Shown: positions 48,935 through 58,584 of the stretch, one piece after another
Position numbering within the stretch: position 1 is the stretch's first letter
Layout of the letters: each line of letters starts with the position of its first letter
Source of the DNA: Archangium primigenium
Lineage (GTDB): Bacteria; Myxococcota; Myxococcia; Myxococcales; Myxococcaceae
Assembly (NCBI RefSeq): GCF_016904885.1
Contig: NZ_JADWYI010000001.1
Coordinates: 1,240,001-1,304,000 of the forward strand
DNA: 64,000 nt
Direction: 5' to 3'
Notes under the pieces: model-generated
Database searches by the model: none
Told to the model about the DNA's origin: nothing
Seen by the model: only the letters and a program-made list of their open reading frames with translations
Position numbers and translations under genes: made by a program

Positions 48935-50614
48935 ATGCTCGAGAACATCACCATCTCCCGCAGGCTGCTGTTCGGGTTGGGCAGCGTCGTCATCGCGCTC
49001 ACCGGCCTCACCTGGGCCAGCTATTTCGCCTTCGTGTCCCTGTCGGCGGAGAACGGCTACGACCGCTTCCGCGACAACCAGCTGCGCCTGTCCGCCATGC
49101 GCGGCGCCCTGCTGGCGCTGGAGGCCCGCACCCAGGGCTTCGCCCTGAGCGGCGAGGCGTCCTGGCTCGAGCCCCTGGCCGCGCGGCGCCTGGAGTTCGG
49201 CGAGTCCCTGGAGCTGCTGCGCGAGACCACGCGGGACAGCCCCCGGGCGCAGGCGGCGCTCACGCGGGTGCGCGACGCGTACCACGGCGCCTTCCTCACG
49301 CACCTGGAGCGCCTGGAGTCGCTGCGCCGCGAGGCGGACGCGGGCCGCGGCTCGCTGGAGGCGCTCTTCCGCCACGTGCGCGAGGACACCGGACGTCCGC
49401 TGCTCGAGGCCCAGGGGCGCGCGCTGGACGACGTGCTCGAGGAGGAGCGGCGCATCCACGAGGCCTTCGTGGCGGAGTTCTCCGGACGGGTGGGGCTCGT
49501 GCGCAAGCTCTTGCTGGTGGTGGGCGTGGTCGGACCCCTGGCCATGCTCGTGCTCACGCTCGTGCTGTCGCGGGGCATCGTGCGCCCTCTGCGCGAGGCC
49601 ATGGAGCTCACCGCCGCGCTCGCCTCGGGGGACCTCACCCGGCCCGTGGTGGTGCGCGGGCGGGACGAGACGGCGCGGGTGCTCCTGGGCCTGCGGGACA
49701 TGGTGGAGCGGTTCGTGGGGGTGCTGAGCGAGGTGCGGGGCGCGGTGGGCTCGCTGTCGGGGGCGTCGCTGCAGGTGTCATCGGCGGCGCAGGCGCTGTC
49801 GCAGGGCACGAGCACGCAGGCGGCGTCGGTGGAGGAGACGACCACGAGCCTGGAGCAGCTGAGCAACACCATCCGGCAGAACGCGGAGACGGGGCGGCAG
49901 TTGGAGGTGCTGGCGGTGCGGGGCGCGGAGGAGGCGGTGCAGAGCGGCCAGGCGGTGAAGGAGACGGTGGAGGCGATGGAGGACATCGCCGAGCGCATCG
50001 GCATCGTGGAGGAGATCGCCTACCAGACCAACCTGTTGGCGCTCAACGCGGCGGTGGAGGCGGCGAGGGCGGGGGAGCACGGGCGGGGCTTCGCGGTGGT
50101 GGCCTCGGAGGTGAGGAAGCTGGCCGAGCGCAGCCAGAAGGCGGCCAAGGAGATAGGGACGTTGGCCAAGCGCAGCGTGAAGGTGGCCGAGCGCTCGGGC
50201 TCGCTGCTGGAGGAGCTGGTGCCCTCCATCCGCAAGACGGCGGAGTTGATGCAGCACCAGTCCGAGGTGATGCGGGAGCAGGCGGCCGGGGTGGTGCAGA
50301 TCAGCCGGGCGATGGAGCAGGTGGACCAGGTGACGCAGCGCAACGCCTCGGCGGCCGAGGAGCTGTCGTCGACGGCGGAGGAGCTGGCGGCCCAGGCCGA
50401 GTCCCTGCGCCGCATGATGTTGTTCTTCAAGCTGGACGAGGGGCGGGCCGGCGACGGGCGGGAGTGGGATCCCGCGCGCGGGGCCGCCCTGGAGGCGAAC
50501 GTGAGCGCCCTGGTGCGTGAGGGGACACCGGCGCCGGTCGCTCTTTCTTCTTCCTTTCCCGAGGTCCCCGAGCGCGCCGTGGTGAGCTCGGACGGGGACT
50601 TCAAACGTTTCTGA
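48935..50614 (+). CDS. Methyl-accepting chemotaxis protein 1 of the plus-strand che cluster
   Basis: A 559-residue transmembrane receptor: TM1 ([20 protein letters not shown]), a periplasmic helical domain of CHASE3 type ([20 protein letters not shown]), TM2 (about residues 190-212), HAMP and a signalling domain. The hairpin tip is [20 protein letters not shown], followed by [21 protein letters not shown] Ser/Pro-rich tail of about 60 residues ends FKRF. The region 49692-50434 is nearly identical to 51389-52131 in the next gene. It lies 8 bases after cheA. Confidence 0.95.
   Translation: MLENITISRRLLFGLGSVVIALTGLTWASYFAFVSLSAENGYDRFRDNQLRLSAMRGALLALEARTQGFALSGEASWLEPLAARRLEFGESLELLRETTRDSPRAQAALTRVRDAYHGAFLTHLERLESLRREADAGRGSLEALFRHVREDTGRPLLEAQGRALDDVLEEERRIHEAFVAEFSGRVGLVRKLLLVVGVVGPLAMLVLTLVLSRGIVRPLREAMELTAALASGDLTRPVVVRGRDETARVLLGLRDMVERFVGVLSEVRGAVGSLSGASLQVSSAAQALSQGTSTQAASVEETTTSLEQLSNTIRQNAETGRQLEVLAVRGAEEAVQSGQAVKETVEAMEDIAERIGIVEEIAYQTNLLALNAAVEAARAGEHGRGFAVVASEVRKLAERSQKAAKEIGTLAKRSVKVAERSGSLLEELVPSIRKTAELMQHQSEVMREQAAGVVQISRAMEQVDQVTQRNASAAEELSSTAEELAAQAESLRRMMLFFKLDEGRAGDGREWDPARGAALEANVSALVREGTPAPVALSSSFPEVPERAVVSSDGDFKRF
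49692..50434 (+). repeat. 743-bp near-identical repeat, copy 1 (receptor signalling module)
   Basis: This stretch matches 51389-52131 with a constant offset of 1697 bases and no indels. I noticed only two mismatches (CTGTTGGCG versus CTGCTGGCG, and GAGTTGATG versus GAGCTGATG), both silent. It encodes the whole signalling domain of the receptor. The sequence outside is clearly diverged, which suggests gene conversion. Confidence 0.85.
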
Positions 50615-50628
50615 GCCGCGCTTCATCC

Positions 50629-52278
50629 ATGCCCGTTCATCTCGATATTTCCCGGAAGCTGTGGTTCGGCATCTCGCTGCTCGTCCTCGTGCTGTTCGTG
50701 TTGATGGGCAACTCCTACTTCTTCGTGACCCGGCTGGCGCGCGCCTCGGACGAGAGCCAGAGCGCGCTCAAGCACCTGGCCGATCTGCAAGCCCTGCGCG
50801 CCACGCTGCTGGAGATGGAGGACCGCGTCCGGGGCTTCTCCCTCTCCGGGGACGAGGCGTTCCTCGCAACGCAGGACACGCTGCGCGGACGCGTCCTCGA
50901 GCTCGTCGCGCAGGTGGAGGCGCGCGCGGTGCTCGACCCCGAGGCCCTGGCGCACCTGCGCCAGTTGGTGGACCTGTTCGAGCGCGAGTTCGTCCCCCAC
51001 CTCGACCACCAGGTGTCGCTGCGCCGGGACCTGGACGCGGGCCGGGGTCCGCCCCAGGCGCTCGTGGACTACGTGAAGCTCGGCAAGGGGCGACGCCTCT
51101 TCGCGGCGATCCAGGAGAAGCAGGCGCTGCTCGAACGGGAGAACGCGCTGGTCCGGGAGCGCACCGAGGCGTCCCGCGATGCGATGCGGCGCGCGGTCTA
51201 CCGGATGCTGGGCACCGCCGCGCTCCTGGGTCCGTTGATGGCGATCGTGCTCGCCTGGTCGTTGAGCCGCGGCATCGTGCGCCCCCTGCGCGAGGTGATG
51301 GGCCTCACGGCCACGCTCGCCTCGGGAGACCTCACGGCGCGCGTGGAGGTGCGGAGCGCGGACGAGGTGGGGCGGATGATGGCCGCCATGCGGGACATGG
51401 TGGAGCGGTTCGTGGGGGTGCTGAGCGAGGTGCGGGGCGCGGTGGGCTCGCTGTCGGGGGCGTCGCTGCAGGTGTCATCGGCGGCGCAGGCGCTGTCGCA
51501 GGGCACGAGCACGCAGGCGGCGTCGGTGGAGGAGACGACCACGAGCCTGGAGCAGCTGAGCAACACCATCCGGCAGAACGCGGAGACGGGGCGGCAGTTG
51601 GAGGTGCTGGCGGTGCGGGGCGCGGAGGAGGCGGTGCAGAGCGGCCAGGCGGTGAAGGAGACGGTGGAGGCGATGGAGGACATCGCCGAGCGCATCGGCA
51701 TCGTGGAGGAGATCGCCTACCAGACCAACCTGCTGGCGCTCAACGCGGCGGTGGAGGCGGCGAGGGCGGGGGAGCACGGGCGGGGCTTCGCGGTGGTGGC
51801 CTCGGAGGTGAGGAAGCTGGCCGAGCGCAGCCAGAAGGCGGCCAAGGAGATAGGGACGTTGGCCAAGCGCAGCGTGAAGGTGGCCGAGCGCTCGGGCTCG
51901 CTGCTGGAGGAGCTGGTGCCCTCCATCCGCAAGACGGCGGAGCTGATGCAGCACCAGTCCGAGGTGATGCGGGAGCAGGCGGCCGGGGTGGTGCAGATCA
52001 GCCGGGCGATGGAGCAGGTGGACCAGGTGACGCAGCGCAACGCCTCGGCGGCCGAGGAGCTGTCGTCGACGGCGGAGGAGCTGGCGGCCCAGGCCGAGTC
52101 CCTGCGCCGCATGATGTTGTTCTTCAAGCTGACGGGTGACTCGGCGCGCCGGGAGCTGGACTGGGGCCGCCGGGTGCGGGACGTGGCGGTGGCGTGGCGG
52201 GACGAGCCGGTGGCGCCCGCGCCGCCCCCGCCCGAGGCCCCCGCGCCGCGCCCGACCTCCCGGAGGAACCTGTCATGA
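50629..52278 (+). CDS. Methyl-accepting chemotaxis protein 2 of the plus-strand che cluster
   Basis: A 549-residue receptor with TM1 ([20 protein letters not shown]), a CHASE3-like sensor ([20 protein letters not shown]), TM2 ([20 protein letters not shown]), HAMP and a signalling domain essentially identical to that of the preceding receptor. Its sensory half is diverged, so the pair probably reads different cues but delivers them to the same CheA-CheW array. A Pro/Ala-rich tail closes the protein. It lies 14 bases after receptor 1 and overlaps cheW by ATGA. Confidence 0.95.
   Translation: MPVHLDISRKLWFGISLLVLVLFVLMGNSYFFVTRLARASDESQSALKHLADLQALRATLLEMEDRVRGFSLSGDEAFLATQDTLRGRVLELVAQVEARAVLDPEALAHLRQLVDLFEREFVPHLDHQVSLRRDLDAGRGPPQALVDYVKLGKGRRLFAAIQEKQALLERENALVRERTEASRDAMRRAVYRMLGTAALLGPLMAIVLAWSLSRGIVRPLREVMGLTATLASGDLTARVEVRSADEVGRMMAAMRDMVERFVGVLSEVRGAVGSLSGASLQVSSAAQALSQGTSTQAASVEETTTSLEQLSNTIRQNAETGRQLEVLAVRGAEEAVQSGQAVKETVEAMEDIAERIGIVEEIAYQTNLLALNAAVEAARAGEHGRGFAVVASEVRKLAERSQKAAKEIGTLAKRSVKVAERSGSLLEELVPSIRKTAELMQHQSEVMREQAAGVVQISRAMEQVDQVTQRNASAAEELSSTAEELAAQAESLRRMMLFFKLTGDSARRELDWGRRVRDVAVAWRDEPVAPAPPPPEAPAPRPTSRRNLS
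51389..52131 (+). repeat. 743-bp near-identical repeat, copy 2 (receptor signalling module)
   Basis: Second copy of the repeat described at 49692-50434. The breakpoints fall at TGCGGGACATGG on the left and TTCTTCAAGCTG on the right, outside which the two receptor genes differ. Homologous recombination here would delete 1.7 kb and fuse the receptors. Confidence 0.85.
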
Positions 52279-52778
52279 GCCCCCTCTCACGCGCGCCCCG
52301 GGAGCCCGCGCGGGTGTCGCAGTTCCTGGGCTTCTCGCTGGCGGGCGAGACGTATGCCATCGAGCTGCTGCGCATCCGGGAGATCATCGAGCACGTGCCC
52401 ATCACCCGGGTGCCGGGCATGCCGCCCACGGTGCTGGGCGTCATCAGCCTGCGGGGCCGGGTGGTGCCGGTGGTGGACCTGGCGGTGCGCTTCGGCCTGG
52501 AGCCGCGCCCCCTCACCCGCTGGACCTGCTTCGTCATCGTCGAGGTGCTGCTGGAGGGCGAGCCCACGGCGATCGGCGTGCTGGCCGACACGGTCAACGA
52601 GGTGCTCGACCTGGGCCCGGAGGACATCGAGCCGCCGCCCACCTTCGGCACGCGCGCGCCCGTGGACTTCCTGCGGGGCCTGGGCCGGCGCGAGCAGACG
52701 TTCATCCTCCTGCTGGACCTGGACCGGGTGCTGTCCACGCGCGAGCTGCTGGGCGCGCTCGCCGGTGTCGGGACGTGA
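52275..52778 (+). CDS. cheW: Chemotaxis coupling protein CheW
   Basis: A 167-residue CheW that links receptors to CheA. Typical strands: [56 protein letters not shown] and [13 protein letters not shown]. Its ATG overlaps the receptor stop (ATGA at 52275-52278) and its own TGA overlaps the cheR start (GTGA), so three genes are translationally coupled. The length is normal for CheW. Confidence 0.95.
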   Translation: MSPLSRAPREPARVSQFLGFSLAGETYAIELLRIREIIEHVPITRVPGMPPTVLGVISLRGRVVPVVDLAVRFGLEPRPLTRWTCFVIVEVLLEGEPTAIGVLADTVNEVLDLGPEDIEPPPTFGTRAPVDFLRGLGRREQTFILLLDLDRVLSTRELLGALAGVGT

Positions 52779-53629
52779 AGGACCTGGGTCCGCTGCCGCT
52801 CTCCTCGCGGGAGTTCGCCCTCTTCCAGTCCCTGGTGGAGGACGTGGCGGGCCTCCACCTGGGCCCCACCAAACAGGCGCTGCTCGTGAGCCGGCTGTCG
52901 CACCGGGTGCGGGCCCTGGGCCTGCCGTCCTTCGACGCCTACCACGCACTCGTCACCACGCGGGGCCAGGAGGCGGAGCGCACGCGGATGCTCGACTGCC
53001 TCTGCACGAACGAGACGCAGTTCTTCCGCGAGCCGGCGCACTTCGAGTTCCTGCGCGAGCACGTCTTCCCCGAGTGGACGCGGCGGGCGGAGCGGGGCCG
53101 CATGGCGCGGCGCGTGCGGGTGTGGAGCGCGGGGTGCTCGACGGGCGAGGAGCCCTACTCGCTGGCGATGCTGCTGCTCGAGCGCTTTCCCCCGGAGTCG
53201 GGCTGGGACGTGGAGGTGCTGGCCACGGACCTGTCCACCTGGGCCCTGGCGCGCGCGCGCGAGGGGCTGTGGCCCGTGGAGAAGGCCGGGCGGATTCCGC
53301 CGCCGCTCCTGCGCGCCTTCATGCTCAAGGGCACGCGCTCCCAGGAGGGGTGGATGAAGGCGGGGCCCGAGGTGCGCGACGTGCTGCGCTTCGCCCAGGT
53401 CAACCTCAACGACGAGCGCGGCTGGCCCCCGGGGCCCTTCGAGCTCGTCTTCTGCCGCAACGTGCTCATCTACTTCGCCGCCCCGGCGCGCGCGCGCACC
53501 CTCTCGGCGCTGCTCGCCCGGCTCAGGCCCACGGGCCACCTCTTCCTCGGCCATGCCGAGAGCCTCACCGGCGGCACGGGCGGCGTGCGCTGCGTGGCGC
53601 CCAACATCTACGCGCGCCCGTCTACTTGA
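52775..53629 (+). CDS. cheR: Chemotaxis receptor methyltransferase CheR
   Basis: A 284-residue SAM-dependent methyltransferase that methylates receptor glutamates. N-terminal helical domain (about residues 10-75), then TNETQFFREPAHFEFLREHV, the SAM site VRVWSAGCSTGEEPYSLAML, ATDLSTWALARAREGLWPVE and the C-terminal FELVFCRNVLIYF. GTG 52775 overlaps the cheW stop by four bases. No cheB accompanies it in this operon; a cheB lies in the minus-strand cluster at 58585. Its 3' end overlaps the convergent PilZ gene by eight bases. Confidence 0.95.
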   Translation: MKDLGPLPLSSREFALFQSLVEDVAGLHLGPTKQALLVSRLSHRVRALGLPSFDAYHALVTTRGQEAERTRMLDCLCTNETQFFREPAHFEFLREHVFPEWTRRAERGRMARRVRVWSAGCSTGEEPYSLAMLLLERFPPESGWDVEVLATDLSTWALARAREGLWPVEKAGRIPPPLLRAFMLKGTRSQEGWMKAGPEVRDVLRFAQVNLNDERGWPPGPFELVFCRNVLIYFAAPARARTLSALLARLRPTGHLFLGHAESLTGGTGGVRCVAPNIYARPST

Positions 53630-54107
53630 TGCGCTCGAGCGCCAGGTCGAACAGCGCCGTCTCCAGCCGCTCGGCGTCCTTGGCCTCCAGGCCCTCGATG
53701 GAGAAGGACACCCGGTGGGTGGCGATCTTGCGCTGCACCGACACCTGACGGGCCCGGGCCACGATGGGCTCCTGGATGCCCGGCAGACGCAGCGAGAACT
53801 CCGGCTGCTCGTCCTCCGGCGGCGGCTTGTGCATGAGCACCGAGAAGCCCCCCACCGACACGTCCAACGTCATGGCGCGCAAGGGGCCCGTCTGGAACGT
53901 CAGGTCCACCTGCAGCCCCTGGGCGACGCGGAACATGCGCCGCGCGGACTGGTTCTCCGGCACGCTCAGGCCCTGGGCCGCCGTGAGCGCCCGGGCGAAG
54001 TACTCGCGCGCCGCCTGGTACTCGCGCTGCTCACTCGCGTCGAGCTGGTTCTTGCGCGCGCGGGTATGCAGCTGCCGGAAATGCTCCACCCACCGGTTGG
54101 CGCTCAT
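53622..54107 (-). CDS. PilZ-domain protein, first of a tandem pair
   Basis: A 161-residue cytoplasmic protein. An N-terminal helical segment (WVEHFRQLHTRARKNQL, YQAAREYFARALTAAQGL) precedes a PilZ domain with the c-di-GMP-type motifs ARRMFRV (in place of RxxxR) and DVSVGGFSVLM (D/NxSxxG). The first motif is partly degenerate, so c-di-GMP binding is uncertain. It resembles the neighbour at 54124 throughout. It follows that gene after 16 bases on the minus strand. It may link second-messenger level to motility or to the che system. Confidence 0.85.
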   Translation of the reverse strand: MSANRWVEHFRQLHTRARKNQLDASEQREYQAAREYFARALTAAQGLSVPENQSARRMFRVAQGLQVDLTFQTGPLRAMTLDVSVGGFSVLMHKPPPEDEQPEFSLRLPGIQEPIVARARQVSVQRKIATHRVSFSIEGLEAKDAERLETALFDLALERIK

Positions 54108-54123
54108 CGGCTCGCTCCTCGCT

Positions 54124-54615
54124 TCACGGAGGAGTGATGCCCACCCGTTCCAGGGCGAAGTCGATGAGGAAGCCCTCGAGCAGCTCGCACTCGCGCTCGG
54201 TCAGGTCCAGGAAGGCGAACGAGGCGCGGTGCTTGTCGGCGCGCTGGAACTGGGACACCACGCGCACCACGCCCGCCAGCGTCGTGCCGTCCGGCAGGTA
54301 GAGCAGCGCGCTGGGCCGCTCGTTGACGTCCACCGCGTGCGGCAGCATCACGGAGAAGCCACCGGCCGACAGGTCCAGCGTGTTCGTCCACACGTTGCCG
54401 TAGGCCATCTGCAGCTCCAGCGGCAGCTGGTGCGCCACGCGGTAGTGGCGACGCGCCTCGGCCCCGTCGAGCATCAGTCCCTGGGCGTTGAGCAACGCCC
54501 GGGCGAACTGCTCGCGTGCGGCCATGTAGGCGGGCCGCTCACCCACTTCCAGTTTCCCCCGCCGTGCCTTGGTGTGAAGTTCGCGGAACTCGTCGATGAA
54601 CTGGATCACGCCCAT
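54124..54615 (-). CDS. PilZ-domain protein, second of a tandem pair
   Basis: A 163-residue paralog of the next gene product, with the same plan: FIDEFRELHTKARRGKLEVG, YMAAREQFARALLNAQGLML, then the PilZ motifs RRHYRVA (RxxxR) and DLSAGGFSVML (DxSxxG). This copy keeps the arginine motif better than the other, so it is the likelier c-di-GMP binder. Starts at ATG 54615; it is promoter-proximal in the pair. Confidence 0.87.
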   Translation of the reverse strand: MGVIQFIDEFRELHTKARRGKLEVGERPAYMAAREQFARALLNAQGLMLDGAEARRHYRVAHQLPLELQMAYGNVWTNTLDLSAGGFSVMLPHAVDVNERPSALLYLPDGTTLAGVVRVVSQFQRADKHRASFAFLDLTERECELLEGFLIDFALERVGITPP

Positions 54616-54666
54616 GGTGTCGCTCCTGTGCTCCTCGTTCTTACTGAGATTTTCGCGCTCCCGCTA

Positions 54667-56070
54667 TCAAGGAGTGGGGGTGAGCCCCAGGTTGCGCGCC
54701 ACTTCGCGGAAGGTTTCCACCGCGGGCGTGTCCCGACGCGTCAGGCCGAAGTCCCGCTCCACGCGGAACAGTCCGAAGCGGGGCGCGTAGCCCTCGGACC
54801 ACTCGAAGTTGTCGAGCAGACTCCAGTGGAAGTAGCCGTGCACCGGCACGCCCTCGGCCACCGCGCGCTCCACGGCGTAGAGGTGGCTGCGCAGGAAGTA
54901 GGGCCGACGCTCACCCGTGCGATCATCCAGGCCGTTCTCCGTCACCACCAGCGGCACGCCCAGCGCGGCATAGCGCTTGAGGAAGAGGTAGAGCCCCTCG
55001 GGGTAGATGTCCCAACCCAGGTCATTGGTGGGGCGGCCGGCGGGTACGTATTTGTGCGAGAAGGAGGGGGAGGCGTCCTGCCGCACGTGGTCGCGCGTGT
55101 AGTAGTTGATGCCGAGCCAGTCCACCGAGTCCTTCAGGCCGGGCACGTCGCGCTGCAGGGACACGGAGCCGGGGACGACGAGCGACACGTGGCCGGTGCG
55201 CAGGGCGGACGGCAGGCTCTCGTTGAAGAAGGCGTCGGTGAGGCCCGTGACGATGGAGTCACTGGGGGCGCCGGTGGCGGGCTGGAAGACCCGCACGTGG
55301 TGTGCGAGGCCGATCCACGTGGCACGTCCGTCGCCGTCCGCGTCCGTGGTGTCCCGCGCGCGCAGCTGGCGCGCGGAGCGGGCATGGGCCTCCAGGAGGT
55401 GGGCGAGCGCGGTGGCCATGGCGCGCGGGTCCTGCTGGCCCGGGGGCCAGGTGCCCTCCAGGTAGCCGAAGACGACGAGCACGTTGGGCTCGTTGAGGGT
55501 GCACCACCAGTCCACCTCGGCGCCGAGCGCCTCGGCCATGCGGCCCGAGAAGCGCTCGAAGGCGTCCACCGTGGCGGGGTTCTCCCAGCCGCCCTGGGCG
55601 GCCACCCAGCGCGGCAGGGTGAAGTGGTGCAGCGTCACCACGGGCTCGATGCCCGCGGCGCGCAAGAGGCGCGCCCACTGGCGGTAGCGCTCGAGCGCCT
55701 CGGTGTTCCAGACGCCCGGCTCGGGCTCCAGGCGGCTCCACTCCACGCTGAAGCGGTAGGCGTTGGTGCCCAGCCGCCGCATGAGGTTCACGTCCTCGGC
55801 GAAGCGGTTCCACGAGTCGGTGGCGGGGCCGGACCGCGTCTCCTCGTGGATGTGGGGCCGGCCGTCCGGGTAGCGCGTGCGCTCCCAGTCCGCCCAGTCG
55901 TTGGTGTTGCCGCCCTCCACCTGGTGGCTGGCGGTGGCGGTGCCCAGGAGGAAGCCGCGCGGCAGGCCCTTGCCCACGGGCGTGGCGTTGATGGTGGCCT
56001 CCTCGAAGGAGGGCCGCCGCTCGCAGCCCGCGAGCAGCACCAGTGCGACGACGACGACCCGCGCGTTCAT
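54667..56070 (-). CDS. Lipoprotein beta-glucosidase-type glycoside hydrolase, family GH1
   Basis: A 467-residue GH1 enzyme carried on a lipoprotein signal (MNARVVVVALVLLAGCERR, lipobox LLAGC). The catalytic acid/base is in WCTLNEPN and the nucleophile in VVTENGLDD, both intact; NYYTRD and WSLLDNFEWSEGY support the family. The (beta/alpha)8 barrel is full length. It would cleave beta-linked glucosides or related sugars in the periplasm or at the surface. GH1 enzymes are usually cytoplasmic, so the lipoprotein location is notable. The ATG overlaps the upstream gene's stop (ATGA at 56067-56070). Confidence 0.93.
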   Translation of the reverse strand: MNARVVVVALVLLAGCERRPSFEEATINATPVGKGLPRGFLLGTATASHQVEGGNTNDWADWERTRYPDGRPHIHEETRSGPATDSWNRFAEDVNLMRRLGTNAYRFSVEWSRLEPEPGVWNTEALERYRQWARLLRAAGIEPVVTLHHFTLPRWVAAQGGWENPATVDAFERFSGRMAEALGAEVDWWCTLNEPNVLVVFGYLEGTWPPGQQDPRAMATALAHLLEAHARSARQLRARDTTDADGDGRATWIGLAHHVRVFQPATGAPSDSIVTGLTDAFFNESLPSALRTGHVSLVVPGSVSLQRDVPGLKDSVDWLGINYYTRDHVRQDASPSFSHKYVPAGRPTNDLGWDIYPEGLYLFLKRYAALGVPLVVTENGLDDRTGERRPYFLRSHLYAVERAVAEGVPVHGYFHWSLLDNFEWSEGYAPRFGLFRVERDFGLTRRDTPAVETFREVARNLGLTPTP

Positions 56071-56708
56071 GGCGACACGTCCATTCCCAGGGAGAGCCAG
56101 GCGGACTGGGTGCCCGCGAGGCGGAAGGCGTAGCCCTCCAGCCGCAGCGCCACGTCGGAGGACAGGGGCAGCCGGGCCCAGGCACGCGCCCCGAGCGGCG
56201 CCACCCAGGCGAGCCCCACCTGCTTCCACGACACGCCCAGGTGCGCGGGCACGAGGCCATGGAAGTCCAGGAGGCCCGCGTGCACGGTGACAGGCCCCAC
56301 GTGCCGCAGCACCCGCAGGGAGGGCAGCACCTGGAGCCGGGGGCGGGCCGTGTAGCCGAGGCCCAGCACGGGGCCGGCCACGAGGCTCCAGCGCTCGCCG
56401 GTGTAGCCCACGCGGGGGATGAGCGAGAGGCTCGCGCCCGCGCCCCCCGCGTGCACCGGCAGCAGCGACAGCACGTCCGCTTCCAGGGTGAGGCCGCCGA
56501 GCAGCACGTGGCCCGAGAGGGCCTGGGCGGCGAAGGTGTCCGCCCAGCCCGGGCCCACGTCCGTCAGGCCGCTGGAGAGCACGCCCACCTCGCCGCGCAC
56601 CTGCACGGCGGGCAGCGCCCGGGGCGCGGCGGCGGAGGCGCCCGGAGGCGCGAGGGCCACGAGCAGGGCCAGGACGGAGGCGGGGACGGGGACGGAGCGC
56701 GCGCGCAT
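56067..56708 (-). CDS. Exported barrel-like protein coupled to the GH1 gene
   Basis: A 213-residue protein with a signal peptide (PVPASVLALLVALAPPGASA). The mature part is made of alternating strands (VRGEVGVLSSGLTDV, GHVLLGGLTLEADVLSLLP, GPVLGLGYTARPRLQVLPSL, PVTVHAGLLDFHGLVPAHLG) as in small outer-membrane barrels, ending LGMDVSP without a C-terminal Phe. It overlaps the GH1 start by four bases, so the two are cotranslated. A role in access of glycans to the hydrolase is a guess. Confidence 0.75.
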   Translation of the reverse strand: MRARSVPVPASVLALLVALAPPGASAAAPRALPAVQVRGEVGVLSSGLTDVGPGWADTFAAQALSGHVLLGGLTLEADVLSLLPVHAGGAGASLSLIPRVGYTGERWSLVAGPVLGLGYTARPRLQVLPSLRVLRHVGPVTVHAGLLDFHGLVPAHLGVSWKQVGLAWVAPLGARAWARLPLSSDVALRLEGYAFRLAGTQSAWLSLGMDVSP

Positions 56709-56742
56709 GAGGGCGCGCGAGTATATCCGGCCGAGGGGCGGC

Positions 56743-58461
56743 TCAGACGGCGGGATAGTTGCCGGAGCGCGCCCCGTGGCTCACCGCGGGCAGGGTGAAG
56801 GAGAAGGTGCTCCCCTGGCCCCACTCGCTCTGCGCCCAGATGCGGCCGCCGTGCGCCTGGACGATGCCCTTGGCGATGTAGAGCCCCAGGCCCGTGCCCC
56901 GGCTCTCCGCCTCCTTGGCCTGCCAGTAGCGCTCGAAGACGTGGGGCAGGGCCTCGGGGCGGATGCCCGCGCCCGTGTCGCGCACCCACATGTGCACCTC
57001 GCCGCGGCTCAGCCGCGCGCCCACCGTGAGCTCCCCACCCTCGGGGGTGAACTTCACGGCGTTGCCCAGGAGGTTGCCGAGCACCTGGAGCACGCGCGTG
57101 CGGTCGCACTGCACCCGCACGTCGCCCTCGGGCAGCTCCGCCACCACCTTGAGCCCGCGCGCCTCGGCCAGCGGCCGCACGCTCTCGAGCGCCTCGTGCG
57201 CCAGCGACGCCACGTCCTGCACGCTGGGCTCCAGCGGCAGGCCGCCCGCCTCGATGCGGCCCCAGTCGAGCAGGTCAGAGATGAGCCGCGCCATGCGCTC
57301 GCCCGCGGACTGGATGCGCCCGGCCTGCTTCTGCACCTGCTCGGCGCCGGGCTTGCCCTGCGCGCCGCGTAGCAGCAGCGCCGAGGCGAGCTGCACCACG
57401 CCCAGCGGGTTCTTCAGGTCGTGCGACACCACCGCGAGCAGGTCCTCGCGCGCGCGCGTGGCCCGGCGCGACTCGCCGAACAGCCGCGCGTTGTCGATGG
57501 CGAGGCTCGCGCGCACGCACAGGTCCTCGGCCAGCGCCAGGTCGCTCGGGCCGTAGCGCCGCCCCGAGGTGCTGGAGACGAACGTCACCGCGCCCAGCGT
57601 GTGGCCGCGCGCCTTGAGCGGGACGATCATGTACGAGCGCGCCTGCAGCCGCTGCAGCAGCTCCGGGTGCTCGGGCTCGCTCGCGGCGGCGCGCAGGAGC
57701 GAGTCCGTCACCGCCGACACCAGCTCCGGCTCGCCCGTCTGCAGCACCCGCAGCATGCCCACGAGCGCCGGGCGCCGCTCCACGCGCGAGGCGAGCGCGC
57801 GCGCGGACTCGGCCTGGGTGGGATCCAGGTGGGCCACGGCCATGCGCGACACCCACGGCCCCTGCTCCACCGCGTCCACCAGGCACCAGTCGGCCAGGTC
57901 CGGCACCGCCAGGTGGGCCAGCAGCGTGTACATGCCCTGGGGGTCGGGCGCGTGGGCGAAGAGCGTCGTCATCGCCTGATAGAGGAAGGACTGGCGGCGC
58001 TCGGCGGCCTCGACCTCGGCGCGCGCGGCCTGCTCCAGGCCCAGGGCGCGCGCGTAGACCGTCTCCGCCTCGGTGAGCGGCCGCACCTGCACGAGGACGC
58101 GCGGCGGCTTGAGCGCCTCGCGCATGGCCATGAAGGTGAAGGTGTGGGCGCGGGGGCCCCCGGCGGCCGGCCAGAGCGCGTCCACCGAATAAGGGAGCGG
58201 GGCGGACAGGGCCTGGCCGCAGCCGGATTCCAGGCGGACCCCGTCCTCGAGCACCGGGGCCAGACGGGCCCAGGGCTGCCCGAGCAGCAGCTCGGCGGGC
58301 ATGCCCAGCACGGTGGCGCCCGCATCGCTGCACGCCAGCACCCGACCCGCCTCATCCAGGATGTAGGCGGGTTCCGGTTGGGCCTTGAAGGCCAGTTCGA
58401 ATCCGGAGGGCGGGAGGCTCATGGGGCGGGCCGCGATCAACGAGGGGGAGAAGGAGTTCAT
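56743..58461 (-). CDS. PAS-GAF sensor histidine kinase
   Basis: A 572-residue soluble kinase. A PAS-like domain covers about residues 20-135 (AYILDEAGRVLACSDAGATV). A GAF domain covers about 165-315 (LVDAVEQGPWVSRMAVAHLD, MIVPLKARGHTLGAVTFVSS). The HisKA box is VVSHDLKNPLGVVQLAS; the ATPase boxes are GNLLGNAVKFTPEGG, DTGAGI and GTGLGLYIAKGIV. It lies 123 bases downstream of cheB in the same direction and may belong to the che unit or be separate. No response regulator is adjacent. Start ATG 58461 lacks a good ribosome site; ATG 58422 is an alternative. Confidence 0.9.
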   Translation of the reverse strand: MNSFSPSLIAARPMSLPPSGFELAFKAQPEPAYILDEAGRVLACSDAGATVLGMPAELLLGQPWARLAPVLEDGVRLESGCGQALSAPLPYSVDALWPAAGGPRAHTFTFMAMREALKPPRVLVQVRPLTEAETVYARALGLEQAARAEVEAAERRQSFLYQAMTTLFAHAPDPQGMYTLLAHLAVPDLADWCLVDAVEQGPWVSRMAVAHLDPTQAESARALASRVERRPALVGMLRVLQTGEPELVSAVTDSLLRAAASEPEHPELLQRLQARSYMIVPLKARGHTLGAVTFVSSTSGRRYGPSDLALAEDLCVRASLAIDNARLFGESRRATRAREDLLAVVSHDLKNPLGVVQLASALLLRGAQGKPGAEQVQKQAGRIQSAGERMARLISDLLDWGRIEAGGLPLEPSVQDVASLAHEALESVRPLAEARGLKVVAELPEGDVRVQCDRTRVLQVLGNLLGNAVKFTPEGGELTVGARLSRGEVHMWVRDTGAGIRPEALPHVFERYWQAKEAESRGTGLGLYIAKGIVQAHGGRIWAQSEWGQGSTFSFTLPAVSHGARSGNYPAV

Positions 58462-58584
58462 TTCACGCGAGCGGGGTTCCGTCCAGTGCGGACGGAGTCG
58501 TCAGGCAGACGTCGCGTGGGAGATAGAGCCGGTCTGTTGGATCGGCAACCCCCCTCTCCCCGGTGCCGCTTGTTGTTTCGCGCG

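Noticed and set aside
49692-52131. The 743-bp direct repeats as ends of a mobile element
   Set aside because: They encode receptor signalling domains in frame, with no transposase, terminal inverted repeats or target duplications.
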